Below, piece after piece: positions 1 through 9,140 of a DNA stretch of 64,000 bases. Position 1 is the stretch's first letter. The number at the start of each line of letters is the position of its first letter. The notes under the pieces are model-generated. The model saw only the letters and a program-made list of their open reading frames with translations. It was not told the origin of the DNA and made no database searches. Source of the DNA: Oligoflexia bacterium (GTDB lineage Bacteria; Bdellovibrionota; UBA1018; CAIPTA01); the NCBI GenBank assembly GCA_023954355.1, contig JAMLID010000003.1, forward strand, positions 60,224 to 124,223, read 5' to 3'. The position numbers and the translations under genes were made by a program.

Positions 1-854
1 AGACGATTTTTCATGACCCAATAGAGAAAAGAACAACGCAAATCGGAGAACCTAGCTTTTTAACTCAGGATACTGGCTATACCACAGTAAGCGACTTTCG
101 AACTGCAGACACTGTGGCCGGTGGTGACGGAGCTCCTCTATTGCCTCTCTATCATAGACGATTATTTTCTAAGCCGGGGCATGCAGTACATAATTTAGGA
201 GGCATCTCAAATTTTACTTATATTGGTAATAAAGAAATATTTGCCTTAGATACAGGCCCAGCAAATTGCTTAATGGATCTTGCTCTTCAAGAATTACATG
301 CTCACTCTAAGGCTTTTGATCGTGATGGAAAAATCGCTCGATCAGGTAGTATTCATCCACGTCTTTTAAACGAACTTATGAATGACCAAGAAATTCTTGC
401 CTTTCGCAGAAAAAAAGCTCCCAAAAGCACTGGTAGAGAACTTTTCAGTAAAGACTTTTTAGTTCGTTCATTAAAACGCGTAGTTCAAGTAGACTTCGCC
501 GACCTAATTAGAACGCTTGCTGAGTTTACTGTAGTTTTAGCAGTAGAGTCGTACCAAAAAGAAGTTTTGAAAAAAAATCGACCTCTAAAAGAAATTATTT
601 TTACTGGTGGTGGATCAAAAAACTCTTTCCTGCTTGAGCTTTTTTCACAAAAAATAAATGCTCGCATAAAAACAATGGAAGACTACGACCTAAACTCACA
701 ATCTATTGAATCACAAGCCTTCGCTTATTTTGCTTGGTGTTGCCTAAACTCAAAGCCGATTAGCCTTGCCTCAACAACTGGGGTAAAAAAAGAAATTGTT
801 TGTGGGAAAATTTCTCCTGGAAAAAACTGGGAGCTCCTTCTGAAATCGCTTTAA
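1..854 (+). CDS. anmK: Anhydro-N-acetylmuramic acid kinase, 5' end outside window
   Basis: The reading frame is open from the first bases of the window, so the gene begins upstream and about 283 residues are visible. AnmK phosphorylates 1,6-anhydro-MurNAc to MurNAc-6-P during cytoplasmic peptidoglycan recycling. The visible part carries family motifs: TIFHDP, then QIGEPSFL, then DFRTADTVAGGDGAPL, followed by HNLGGISNFTYI and the glycine-rich IFTGGGSKN. The family is usually about 370 residues, so roughly 90 N-terminal residues with the first nucleotide-binding loop are missing. The GTG inside DTVAGG at 114 is not a start, because conserved sequence continues upstream of it. The next gene, lpxC, has its own promoter-like sequence 218 nt downstream. 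Confidence 0.9.
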   Translation, partial: TIFHDPIEKRTTQIGEPSFLTQDTGYTTVSDFRTADTVAGGDGAPLLPLYHRRLFSKPGHAVHNLGGISNFTYIGNKEIFALDTGPANCLMDLALQELHAHSKAFDRDGKIARSGSIHPRLLNELMNDQEILAFRRKKAPKSTGRELFSKDFLVRSLKRVVQVDFADLIRTLAEFTVVLAVESYQKEVLKKNRPLKEIIFTGGGSKNSFLLELFSQKINARIKTMEDYDLNSQSIESQAFAYFAWCCLNSKPISLASTTGVKKEIVCGKISPGKNWELLLKSL

Positions 855-1017
855 TGCCTACTCGATATTCTAGAACGTGCTTTCACTTACTGTATCTAAA
901 ACAACACACTGTGCATGTGCGCTATAGCATAGTAGACACGTCAAGAGAGGCTTTTCTCAACTTACTTTTATGAAGAAAAATCGTAAACCATTGAATTTAT
1001 TTTATTTTTTTCATTTT
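855..1017. other. Gap before lpxC, no gene seen
   Basis: AT-rich spacer between anmK and the lpxC promoter. A short GAGA/TCTC inverted repeat near 945-960 is too weak to call a terminator. Confidence 0.5.
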
Positions 1018-1046
1018 TTGCCTTAAGTTAATTAATCAAGTATTAT
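1018..1046 (+). promoter_or_regulatory. Sigma-70-like promoter for lpxC
   Basis: A -35 box TTGCCT (1018-1023) and a -10 box TATTAT (1041-1046) are separated by 17 nt, in an AT-rich gap 27 nt before the lpxC start. The predicted transcription start is near 1053. The boxes and spacing are seen directly; function is inferred. Confidence 0.45.
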
Positions 1047-1072
1047 GGTACATCAATTGCTTCCATATAGGC

Positions 1073-1981
1073 GTGAACATGAAGTTTCAAAAAACGATCA
1101 AAAGCTCCGTATCTATAAGCGGAATTGGGCTGCATAGCGGAAAGCGTGTATCACTCACCCTTTCACCCGCTCGCTCTAATAGTGGGATCCGTTTTCAAAG
1201 ACTAGACTCTAACCCTTCTGTATCTATAGAAGCCTTAGTGAAAAACGTTCACTCTACAAACTTAGCAACCACGATAGCAAAAGACGGTGTCTCTGTATCA
1301 ACCATTGAACATCTTATGAGCGCTCTTTGGTCTATGGGTATAGATAATATCCTTTGCCAAGTAGACGGCAGTGAGCTTCCTATCTTAGACGGTAGTGCCC
1401 TTCCCTTTGTTCAGTTAATAAAAAAAGCTGGGATTAAAACACAAAGAAGCTTAAAAAAAGTTTTAGTTGTTAAAAAAGAAATCGAAGTAAAGCATGGTGA
1501 TAAGTGGGCGGTACTAAAGCCCGCAAACGACTTTAAAATTCGCTACACTATCGACTTTCCTCACCCTGTAATTGGAAAACAAACATTTGAATATTCTCAA
1601 GCTACAGATTTTGTAAAAGAAATCGCACCCTGCCGCACTTTTGGCTTTTTAAAAGATGTTGAAAAAATGCAAGCCATGGGTCTAGCCTTAGGTGGGTCCC
1701 TTCAAAATGCTGTTGTTCTTGATGATGTAAAGGCCCTAAATGAAGAAGGGTTACGCTTCTCTAACGAATTCGTTCGGCATAAAATACTAGATGCTATAGG
1801 CGACTTTTCTTTAGTTGGCTATTCAATCTTAGGCTCTGTAGAGTTAAACCGTGCGGGGCACGAACTACAAACAAAGCTCATACATGAGCTTCTTTCTCAA
1901 AAAGGCGCGTATGTGATTGTTGCCCCTGAAGAGTCAGAGCAAGAGCAAAGTATCGAACTTACAGAAGCGGCATACGCTTAA
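1073..1981 (+). CDS. lpxC: UDP-3-O-acyl-N-acetylglucosamine deacetylase
   Basis: LpxC is the zinc deacetylase of the committed step of lipid A synthesis, acting in the cytoplasm. The 302 residues match the family length of about 305. Visible motifs are the N-terminal SGIGLHSG, the zinc/catalytic STIEHLMSAL (His near residue 80), ELPILDGSALPF, and the C-terminal HKILDAIGD that supplies the second zinc histidine and aspartate. The start is GTG at 1073. An ATG two codons later (1079), with TAGG seven bases upstream, is equally possible. A promoter-like sequence lies just upstream. Its stop is 8 nt from the convergent ribF stop. Presence of lpxC shows the organism makes LPS. Confidence 0.96.
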   Translation: MNMKFQKTIKSSVSISGIGLHSGKRVSLTLSPARSNSGIRFQRLDSNPSVSIEALVKNVHSTNLATTIAKDGVSVSTIEHLMSALWSMGIDNILCQVDGSELPILDGSALPFVQLIKKAGIKTQRSLKKVLVVKKEIEVKHGDKWAVLKPANDFKIRYTIDFPHPVIGKQTFEYSQATDFVKEIAPCRTFGFLKDVEKMQAMGLALGGSLQNAVVLDDVKALNEEGLRFSNEFVRHKILDAIGDFSLVGYSILGSVELNRAGHELQTKLIHELLSQKGAYVIVAPEESEQEQSIELTEAAYA

Positions 1982-1989
1982 CCTTATTT

Positions 1990-2931
1990 TCAGATTTTAT
2001 TATTGTGAAATTCCCTAGCAAGCAAAAGATCTTTTTTAATTTGCTCTAATAGATCATTCACCGAAGCAAATTTCTTTTCTTCGCGGTGAAATTTATAAAA
2101 TTTAACCGTAATCTCATCCCCATAAATCTGCTCTTTAAAGTCAAAAATATGTGTCTCTACTTTTAGGGGTGCGGCTCGATCTTCAGAAAGAAAGGTCGGA
2201 TTTATACCGACATTCGTAATACTCGGTAGCTCTTTTCCGTCCCACAAAACTTTGGTGAAATATACACCCAGCGCAGGATACTTTCTTTCTTCAATCAGCA
2301 AGTTCGCCGTGGGAATTCCTATCCCGGTTCCCCTACCCTCACCTCGCCAAACAAACCCTTTTAAAGACATTTCTCTTCCAAGTAAACGATTCACAGACTG
2401 CATGCTGCCTTCGCTCAAATACTTTCGAATAAGAGAACTCGATACAATTTCTCCCTCTATTTTTAACGGTGGAACAACCTCTAGATCGAGCCCTCTTGTA
2501 TCAGCTAGCTTCTTCATCACATCAAGAGAACCAGAGCGTTCTTTTCCAAACGCAAAATCATATCCAAGAATTAACGATTTAGCCCCCAAGCCCGCGATTA
2601 AGTACTTATCGATAAAGTCTTCTGGGCTAATATTGCTAAACTCGCGGCTAAATGGCTCTTCTACTACAGTTTGAATTCCCGCAGCTTGAATCAACTCAAT
2701 CTTCTCATCGTAAGTAGTTAGCAAAAAAGGCTCAGCCGATGGCCGCAAAACAAAATTTGGATGTGGTCGAAATGTAACCGCAACTGACCCTGCAGATGTT
2801 CTTTGTGCTTTTTGAACAATTTTAGAGAAAACCTCTTGATGCCCTAAGTGCACGCCATCGAAATTTCCAATGGTAACAACTGAATTTTTAGGTCGATTTT
2901 CTAGTTTTCCTATACCCTTGTAAACCTTCAT
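1990..2931 (-). CDS. ribF: Bifunctional riboflavin kinase / FAD synthetase
   Basis: RibF converts riboflavin to FMN and then FAD. The N-terminal nucleotidyltransferase domain shows VTIGNFDGVHLGHQ near residues 19-32 and LGYDFAFGKERSG near 120. The C-terminal flavokinase domain (about 185-310) has GRGTGIGIPTANL followed by GVYFTKV. The length of 313 residues is normal for the family. It is convergent with lpxC and divergent from the histidine kinase at 2954, with only 22 nt between the two starts, so their promoters must overlap the opposite gene ends. Confidence 0.95.
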   Translation of the reverse strand: MKVYKGIGKLENRPKNSVVTIGNFDGVHLGHQEVFSKIVQKAQRTSAGSVAVTFRPHPNFVLRPSAEPFLLTTYDEKIELIQAAGIQTVVEEPFSREFSNISPEDFIDKYLIAGLGAKSLILGYDFAFGKERSGSLDVMKKLADTRGLDLEVVPPLKIEGEIVSSSLIRKYLSEGSMQSVNRLLGREMSLKGFVWRGEGRGTGIGIPTANLLIEERKYPALGVYFTKVLWDGKELPSITNVGINPTFLSEDRAAPLKVETHIFDFKEQIYGDEITVKFYKFHREEKKFASVNDLLEQIKKDLLLAREFHNNKI

Positions 2932-2953
2932 CTAACGTGGGATACCACAAATA

Positions 2954-4789
2954 ATGCTAACTAGAAAAGTAGTTCTACGAGCCATTTTGTGTACTGTACT
3001 AGGTTTGTTGCCACTTCCTGATTTAGAGACCTCGTTTTACGACTGGAAGCTGCGCTTTACCTCTTCGTTTTTCACAAAACCGGTCTCTGATTTAGTAATT
3101 TTAGAAGTATCTAGAGATGACTTTGATTTACTTAAATCCCAAGCGATTCAAAACCAAGCTTTACCAAGCGAAAACTCTATTTGGAGAGCCAAATACGAGA
3201 ATTTGAGAGCACAGTTTTTATGGGATGATGGAGCCTATAAGTATCTTTTAGAAAAGCTTTTATCTTTTCAACCTAATCGCATTCTTATCACCTTCTTTTT
3301 TGGTGAAAACCTAGTCGTACTTAAAGACAATCCGCATTTACAGAAATTAGTACGAGACAAACGAATCATTTGGTCCAGCCAATTTGATATAGATCAAAAA
3401 CTACTAAAACCTGCACCAGAGCTCACAGGAACAGAGAATTATGGATTTTCAAATTTTCATCCTGACCCAGATGGCATTATCCGTTCTGCCTACTTAGTCT
3501 ATAGAAATCATATTTCAATAGCCTATCGTAGTTTATTTGATAATCCGCAAGTTACTGATTGGCGTGTTCCGCTTGGGAGTAAAACCTCTATTTTTTTTAA
3601 TGGCCCTGCAGGAACCTATCGATCTTGCAGTCTAAGAGAACTACTCATAGATCAATGTGGAGACTTAAATAAAAAAACAATTATTGTTTCTCCCACTAGT
3701 AAAATTGTTGCGGGTGCTAGCCTATACCAAAGTCCTTTGGGCTATTTAAGTCGAGGTGAAATTTTAGCGAATATTATCGATACTGTTCGCTACAATGCTA
3801 ATTTAGTGACAATTGCTCGCCCTTATTTTGTGCCTCTCATATTTTTCTATGCACTTTTTTTGTCGATTTTATTTTCTTCACGAAAATTTTCTAGAAAGAT
3901 GATAGGTGCCGTAGCCAGTCTTTTGCTGATTACTGTCAGCTCTATTCTTCTCTTTGCATACAGTAAACTTCAACTTCCTCTTGTGCCTATTTACTTAACT
4001 TTTATTTCAAGTGTTGTTCTCTATTTTTGGGTTTATTATAACCTTGAAGAATCCAAACGATGGAAAGCTGAAAAACAGACTCAATATTTGCAAGAAATTG
4101 ACGAATTAAAATCAAACTTCATGTCACTCATGAGTCATGATCTCAAAACACCAATAGCGAAAGTTCAGGCTCTCACTGAAAGATTAAAACGTTATCCAGA
4201 GCTGAGGTCAGAGCAAAGAGAAATCGTTGAATCAATTGAAAAAAGTAATAATGAACTTAGCGAATACATTTTAAGTATTTTAAATTTTCAACGCATCGAG
4301 AACCAAGAGCTACGCCTTCATAAAAAAAGCCACGACATAAATGTTCTTATCGAAGAAGTAGTTAAGAGGCTACAACCTTTAGCAGAAGAAAAGTCGATTT
4401 CTATTGAACTTGATCTTGAGCCCATGTTTTCACTAGAATTCGATGAACAATTGATTCGTCAGGTACTTAACAATCTTATAGACAACTCTATTAAATATAA
4501 TGAAAAAGGTATTTCCGTTATTATTCGCTCTAGAGACTTAGAATCTAAAATTCAAGTTTCCATAGAAGACAATGGTGTAGGAATTGAGCCTGAGCAACTG
4601 CCTCATCTTTTTCAAAAATTTTCTCGCAAAGAAAAAACAACTTCTGAACGAGTAAAGGGAACAGGTCTAGGTCTTTATTTAGCGAAATACTTTATCGAAC
4701 TACATGGGGGCGAAATTTCTGCCCAATCTACACCTGGTGAGAAAACTCTCTTTTCGTTTACGATTCCTATATCAGAAGAGCAAAGCTAG
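2954..4789 (+). CDS. CHASE2-type membrane sensor histidine kinase
   Basis: The N-terminal part (about 25-280) has the layout of an extracytoplasmic CHASE2 sensor: an initial hydrophobic segment, then FYDWKLRF and a VILEVSRDD strand. Three hydrophobic segments near 285-355 follow, typical of CHASE2 proteins. Next come a short coiled linker, a HisKA domain with MSHDLKTP (phospho-acceptor His395), and an HATPase domain with NLIDNSIKYN (N box), EDNGVGI (G1) and GTGLGLYLAKY (G2). All residues needed for autophosphorylation are present. The gene lies 124 nt upstream of an NtrC-type regulator on the same strand, so the two probably form a two-component pair. The ligand is unknown. Confidence 0.88.
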   Translation: MLTRKVVLRAILCTVLGLLPLPDLETSFYDWKLRFTSSFFTKPVSDLVILEVSRDDFDLLKSQAIQNQALPSENSIWRAKYENLRAQFLWDDGAYKYLLEKLLSFQPNRILITFFFGENLVVLKDNPHLQKLVRDKRIIWSSQFDIDQKLLKPAPELTGTENYGFSNFHPDPDGIIRSAYLVYRNHISIAYRSLFDNPQVTDWRVPLGSKTSIFFNGPAGTYRSCSLRELLIDQCGDLNKKTIIVSPTSKIVAGASLYQSPLGYLSRGEILANIIDTVRYNANLVTIARPYFVPLIFFYALFLSILFSSRKFSRKMIGAVASLLLITVSSILLFAYSKLQLPLVPIYLTFISSVVLYFWVYYNLEESKRWKAEKQTQYLQEIDELKSNFMSLMSHDLKTPIAKVQALTERLKRYPELRSEQREIVESIEKSNNELSEYILSILNFQRIENQELRLHKKSHDINVLIEEVVKRLQPLAEEKSISIELDLEPMFSLEFDEQLIRQVLNNLIDNSIKYNEKGISVIIRSRDLESKIQVSIEDNGVGIEPEQLPHLFQKFSRKEKTTSERVKGTGLGLYLAKYFIELHGGEISAQSTPGEKTLFSFTIPISEEQS

Positions 4790-4913
4790 GCTTTAGAACC
4801 AAACCGTAGTTTAAATAATTGATAACTACCTAAATTTATGGATATTTTCAAATAATGCGATGCAATATATAAATTGACTTTTTCTACTTAGTTTTCTATA
4901 AGATAGCTCTACT

Positions 4914-6395
4914 ATGGAAAAAACTGAGCCAAAGATCTTAATTGCCGATGACGAAAAAGATTTAAGAGAAAGTATTTCTGCGGCCCTTGAACATATGGGC
5001 TTTTCAACTGCTATTGCAGCCGATGGCCAAGAGGCTATTGATAAAGTTAAAGAAGGTGATTTCTCTATCGCAATTCTAGATGTGAATATGCCTCGCGTGG
5101 ATGGATTAAATGCGCTTAAGGCAATTAAAGAAATCGACCCGTCTATTCTGGTTCTCATGATTACAGCACATGGAAATGTAAGCGATGCTGTGAACGCACT
5201 TAAAGAAGGTGCCTACAACTATATTGAAAAGCCTGTTAAGGAATCTCACTTAAAAGAACTCGTTCAGAGAGCAAGTCAGACTCACCAAGCAGTTGTTGAC
5301 GTTTCGTTTTCTTCTCCTACATTGACATTAGAAAATGGGAAAGAATTTGTTGGCAACTCTCGACAAATGAAAAGCGTTTTCTTATTGATTCAACGCCTAG
5401 CAAACGTAGCTACCTCTGTATTAATTCGTGGAGAAAATGGAACTGGTAAAGAACTAGTAGCCTCTGCCATTCACCATTATGGGCCACGTAAAGATAAACG
5501 ATTTGTAGCTGTAAATTGTGGCGCTATTCCTGAAAATCTTATGGAGAGTGAGCTCTTTGGTCATGAAAAAGGAGCCTTTACGGGTGCGCAATCTAGGCAT
5601 ATTGGAAAGTTTCAATATGCCGAAGGCGGAACTCTTTTTTTAGATGAAGTTGGCGAGCTTTCACAGAGCATGCAAGTGAAGTTACTTCGTGTATTGCAAG
5701 AAAGAACATTTAGTCCCATAGGCTCTAATAGAGAAATCAAATGTGATGTAAGAATTATCGCAGCCACGAATAGAGACTTAGAGGCTATGATTGCAAAAGG
5801 AACTTTTCGTCAAGATCTTTATTATCGCTTAAATGTAATGCCCATCTTCTTGCCTCCTCTAAGAGATCGAAAAGAAGATATTGCTATTTTAGCTACGAAC
5901 TTTATTCGCAAATTTAACAAATTACATAATCGTTCTATTCAAGGCATTTCAGATTCAGCCTTAAGCCGCTTACGCTCTTATGAATGGCCAGGCAATATTC
6001 GAGAATTAGAAAATGCTATTGAAAGCTCTTTTGTATTAGAGCTAGGTGATAAGATTCAACTTCAATCACTGCCTTCTTCGGTCAGTGGTATTGAGTACGA
6101 TTCCCCTCTTGGCGCTATGGACTCAACAGAAGAAAATCTGACGTCAGACGAGCTTGGAAGCGATTTAAATGTGGCGGGAATCGACTTTCAGATTGAGAAA
6201 GAAGAGTTCGAAAGACAGTTTATTATAAATGCGCTTAAGCGTTTTAATGGAAAAATCAATCAAACCGTTGCTCATGCAAATATTCCAAAAAACACCCTTT
6301 TAAGAAAAATTAAAAAATATGATATTAAGCCCTCTGAGTATGGTCGATCTGATGCTGATCAGGACGATGAAATGATTCCCGACGAGACTCTTTAA
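4914..6395 (+). CDS. Sigma-54-dependent NtrC-family response regulator
   Basis: There are three domains in order. A receiver domain (1-120) has acidic ADD near 11-13, phospho-acceptor Asp56 in ILDVNMP, and the conserved Thr and Lys of MITAHG and IEKP. An AAA+ sigma-54 interaction domain (about 145-375) has Walker A GENGTGKE, the GAFTGA loop that contacts sigma-54, and Walker B GTLFLDEVGEL. A Fis-type helix-turn-helix lies at the C-terminus (about 440-475, INALKRFNGKINQTVAHA). The complete GAFTGA loop implies activation of sigma-54 promoters, but no -24/-12 promoter was recognised in the window. The likely partner kinase is the CHASE2 protein just upstream. Confidence 0.93.
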   Translation: MEKTEPKILIADDEKDLRESISAALEHMGFSTAIAADGQEAIDKVKEGDFSIAILDVNMPRVDGLNALKAIKEIDPSILVLMITAHGNVSDAVNALKEGAYNYIEKPVKESHLKELVQRASQTHQAVVDVSFSSPTLTLENGKEFVGNSRQMKSVFLLIQRLANVATSVLIRGENGTGKELVASAIHHYGPRKDKRFVAVNCGAIPENLMESELFGHEKGAFTGAQSRHIGKFQYAEGGTLFLDEVGELSQSMQVKLLRVLQERTFSPIGSNREIKCDVRIIAATNRDLEAMIAKGTFRQDLYYRLNVMPIFLPPLRDRKEDIAILATNFIRKFNKLHNRSIQGISDSALSRLRSYEWPGNIRELENAIESSFVLELGDKIQLQSLPSSVSGIEYDSPLGAMDSTEENLTSDELGSDLNVAGIDFQIEKEEFERQFIINALKRFNGKINQTVAHANIPKNTLLRKIKKYDIKPSEYGRSDADQDDEMIPDETL

Positions 6396-6465
6396 TACCC
6401 ATATTTTATCAATGCCGACTTTACCTTGAGAAAACAAGAAATGCTCCAAAAGAGTAAGGCGACTA

Positions 6466-6520
6466 GTGAAGCGTGCATCTAGCACGCTGGAACGAGCGAC
6501 GAGAAGTGAACGCAGCTATT
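6466..6520 (+). repeat. Exact 55-nt direct repeat, copy 1 (unit 1)
   Basis: Identical to 6854-6908. It starts at GTGA, includes the 7-bp stem AGCGTGC/GCACGCT (6470-6476 with 6482-6488), then TGGAACG, and ends in GCAGCTATT. Upstream similarity continues imperfectly through AAGAGTAAGGCGAC. Confidence 0.95.
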
Positions 6521-6547
6521 TGTTTCGATTATAAACATGGAGGGTTT

Positions 6548-6654
6548 GTAAAATTGCTCTAGATCGCGGCGACGAACTAATCTTTACCGTGAGCCGTCCT
6601 AGTGGACGGCGGAACGGAAAGTTAGTTCGCCAACAAAGAGCTAGACAATTTTAC
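6548..6654 (+). repeat. Long imperfect hairpin, unit 2
   Basis: Outer arms GTAAAATTG (6548-6556) and CAATTTTAC (6646-6654) are perfect inverted repeats. Middle arms beginning GGCGA..AACTAA (6568-6580) pair with TTAGTTCGCC (6622-6631). The core stem is GCCGTCC (6593-6599) with GGACGGC (6604-6610) around TAGT. The whole can fold into one hairpin of about 107 nt. Confidence 0.85.
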
Positions 6655-6690
6655 GAAGCCGACTTTAAGTCTGGAGGCATTGAGAAATTA

Positions 6691-6790
6691 GGCTATAGCA
6701 AGGAAGTTATCGATGGACAAACGTGAAGCGCCCTAGTGGGCGCTGGAACGGAGTCCGAGATAACTAACGAAGAAAGAGTCAATTTATCGA
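6691..6790 (+). repeat. Long imperfect hairpin, unit 3
   Basis: The core stem is AGCGCCC (6727-6733) with GGGCGCT (6738-6744) around TAGT. AGTTATC on the left pairs with GATAACT on the right, and GGAC pairs with GTCC. The core is preceded by ACGTGA and followed by GGAACG, as in the other units. Confidence 0.75.
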
Positions 6791-6853
6791 TGCAGACTGT
6801 ATAGGGAGAAGGTAAGAAATGGCTCAAGAGCAAGGCGACGAACGAGGAGAGTC

Positions 6854-6908
6854 GTGAAGCGTGCATCTAGCACGCTGGAACGAGCGACGAGAAGTGAACG
6901 CAGCTATT
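6854..6908 (+). repeat. Exact 55-nt direct repeat, copy 2 (unit 4)
   Basis: Identical to 6466-6520. The stem is AGCGTGC (6858-6864) with GCACGCT (6870-6876). It ends 19 nt from the glnN stop codon. Confidence 0.95.
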
Positions 6909-6926
6909 GAACATTTATTGCCTTCT

Positions 6927-9140
6927 CTAAAAGCAGAAGAGCATTTCGCGGTATTTGGGTAGAGGCCAATACCCATTACCCACCATCACTTCGATTTTAT
7001 CGCAAGCATCTCGTAGTTCTAACATTGCTGGTAAAACTTTTTTAGCCTGTGCTTCTGCTTTTTTGTATTCGCTATCTAAGGTATTTGCGGCAACTTGTAA
7101 TTCTTCGAAGGATTTTCTCTTTTTTGCGATATCACTATAAGCATCGAGAATTTTTTTAATTAATTGCTCTGTCGGACTTTTTTCAAACCCTGCTTCTCTC
7201 TGGCGAATCAATGCTTCTGATAAATCAGAAATATATGAATTTACTGCTGGCGTAATATAGGTATCTACAAGAGTTTTCATTACTTCTGTCTCAATATCTA
7301 CTTTTTTCACATATCGCTCTAACTGAACATGGTGACGGCTAGCCAATTCTTCTTCTGTTAGGATTTTTAACTTAGTAAACAAATTTTTTGTAGACGCTAA
7401 AGTAAAAGCATCTAACGCTTCAGGAGTATCGCGATAGTGGGTAAGACCTCTTCTTTCAGCTTCAACAATCCATTCTGCACTATAACCATTACCCTCAAAG
7501 CGAATTTGAGAATGTTTTTGCACAACTTCACGAATCACTTCCATAGCAGCAAGAGACATTTCTTTACCAGATTTCATTTTCTGAGAAATCTCTGCTGTAA
7601 TTTCTGCCATCGACTCAGCAACTGCTGCATTCAAGCAAGTAATAGGCAATGAACAGCTTGCTGACGAACCTACTGCTCGGAATTCAAATTTATTTCCGGT
7701 AAATGCAAATGGAGATGTTCTATTTCTATCAGTATTATCTTTGGTAAGTAAAGGAAGCTTTGAAACACCTAAATTAATCATAGCTCTTTCTGCGTTCTCA
7801 ATCGCTTCACCACTCTTAATTTTATCCATAATCATATTGAGCTGATCACCTAAGAAAATACTCATAATAGCTGGGGGGGCTTCATTTGCCCCTAATCGGT
7901 GATCATTACCTACGCTAGCAATTGAAGCCCTTAATAAACCGTTGTGACTATGCACTCCTTTTAAAATAGAAGCCAAGATCACCAAGAAGCGTAAATTTTC
8001 ATGTGGCGTTGCTCCTGGCTCTAAGAGGTTTTCTCCTGAATCAGTACTCATAGACCAGTTGTTGTGTTTTCCTGAACCGTTGATTCCTGCAAAAGGTTTT
8101 TCGTGAAGCACAAGCACAAACTCATGTCTTCTTGCTACTTTTGTTAGCATTTCCATAATCAAATGGTTGTGATCAACAGATACGTTAGCGTCTTCGAAAA
8201 TAGGAGCAATTTCAAATTGCGCTGGTGCCACTTCATTATGTCGAGTTTTTGCTGGCACTCCCAATCGATATAACTCAAATTCTACTTCTTGCATGAAAGC
8301 CGTTACACGTGAAGGAATCGAGCCAAAGTAGTGATCCTCTAATTCTTGACCCTTTGGTGGCCTTGCGCCTTGCAAAGTTCTACCCGCCAAAATTAAATCA
8401 GGACGTAACCCAAAATACGTTCTATCAATTAAAAAGTATTCTTGTTCAACACCAAGAGTAGCTGTCACTCTTTTTACATCTTTAGAACCTAAAAGCTTTA
8501 ATAATTCGCAAGCATTTGTTGAAAGTGCTTCGATAGATCGCAAAAGCGGTGTTTTCTCATCTAGTGCATGACCATGATAACTTACAAAGGCTGAGGGAAT
8601 ACATAATGTACGGCCATTCGTTGATGTCATCATAAACATGGGGCTTGTAGGATCCCAAGCGGTATATCCTCTTGCTTCGAAAGTTGTACGAATTCCACCT
8701 GATGGAAAACTAGATGCGTCTGGCTCAGATTGAATTAACTGAGAACCAGAAAATTTTTCTATGGTGCTACCATCGTCATTAAAAGAAATAAAAGCATCAT
8801 GTTTTTCTGCAGTCGTACCCGTCATAGGTTGAAACCAATGGCAAAAATGCGTGATTCCCATTTCCATTGCCCAGTTACGAACGGCCTTTGCAATTTTATC
8901 TGCTAAATCTTTTTCTAAGGGTTTTCCTAAAGAAGTAAGTTCGATAAATTTTTCATAATCCGCCTTTGAAATCGCTGATTTAATCTCTTTTACACCAAAC
9001 GTATACTGTCCAAAATAATCAGACACAGAAAGTGATCGACCTAAATCATCTTTCGGTACATCGAACTTTCTTGGTTGGCGGCTAATGGCTTTTTCTATGG
9101 CGGCGAATCTTGCTTGGGTCTCGACTGTTTGATTAGGCAT
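6927..9140 (-). CDS. glnN: Type III glutamine synthetase
   Basis: The enzyme makes glutamine from glutamate, ammonia and ATP. The length of 737 residues is that of the GSIII (GlnN) class, well above the roughly 470 of GlnA type I. Diagnostic motifs are RHNEVAPAQFEIAPIFE followed by DHN, the ATP/glutamate-site NGSGKHNNWS, and RLGANEAPPAI. A strong ribosome-binding site AAGGAG lies five bases before the ATG. Its stop faces the hairpin-repeat array. No GlnB/GlnK gene is nearby. GSIII is patchily distributed and known from Bacteroidetes, cyanobacteria and some deltaproteobacteria-like lineages. Confidence 0.95.
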   Translation of the reverse strand: MPNQTVETQARFAAIEKAISRQPRKFDVPKDDLGRSLSVSDYFGQYTFGVKEIKSAISKADYEKFIELTSLGKPLEKDLADKIAKAVRNWAMEMGITHFCHWFQPMTGTTAEKHDAFISFNDDGSTIEKFSGSQLIQSEPDASSFPSGGIRTTFEARGYTAWDPTSPMFMMTSTNGRTLCIPSAFVSYHGHALDEKTPLLRSIEALSTNACELLKLLGSKDVKRVTATLGVEQEYFLIDRTYFGLRPDLILAGRTLQGARPPKGQELEDHYFGSIPSRVTAFMQEVEFELYRLGVPAKTRHNEVAPAQFEIAPIFEDANVSVDHNHLIMEMLTKVARRHEFVLVLHEKPFAGINGSGKHNNWSMSTDSGENLLEPGATPHENLRFLVILASILKGVHSHNGLLRASIASVGNDHRLGANEAPPAIMSIFLGDQLNMIMDKIKSGEAIENAERAMINLGVSKLPLLTKDNTDRNRTSPFAFTGNKFEFRAVGSSASCSLPITCLNAAVAESMAEITAEISQKMKSGKEMSLAAMEVIREVVQKHSQIRFEGNGYSAEWIVEAERRGLTHYRDTPEALDAFTLASTKNLFTKLKILTEEELASRHHVQLERYVKKVDIETEVMKTLVDTYITPAVNSYISDLSEALIRQREAGFEKSPTEQLIKKILDAYSDIAKKRKSFEELQVAANTLDSEYKKAEAQAKKVLPAMLELRDACDKIEVMVGNGYWPLPKYREMLFCF

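Larger units (their letters stand above)
6407..6908 (+). repeat. Tandem array of four long hairpin-forming units
   Basis: This 531-nt gap between convergent genes holds no credible gene. Four related units start near 6407, 6523, 6651 and 6785, 116 to 134 nt apart. Each has a central palindrome preceded by GTGA and followed by GGAACG (after a T in three units), flanked by longer imperfect inverted arms. The core stems differ but pair perfectly: AGCGTGC/GCACGCT (units 1 and 4), GCCGTCC/GGACGGC (unit 2), AGCGCCC/GGGCGCT (unit 3). Loops are ATCTA or TAGT. Units 1 and 4 share an exact 55-nt block. Related single copies lie at 54520-54678 and 63313-63430. Structure is seen directly; function is unknown. 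Confidence 0.85.

Noticed and set aside
4790..4913. Sigma-54 promoter in front of the NtrC-type regulator
   Set aside because: No TGGCAC-N5-TTGC-like element could be found in this gap.
6407..6908. CRISPR array or integron attC sites
   Set aside because: Units are over 110 nt with no short identical repeats separated by unique spacers, and the attC box sequences (RYYYAAC / GTTRRRY) are not present in the right positions.
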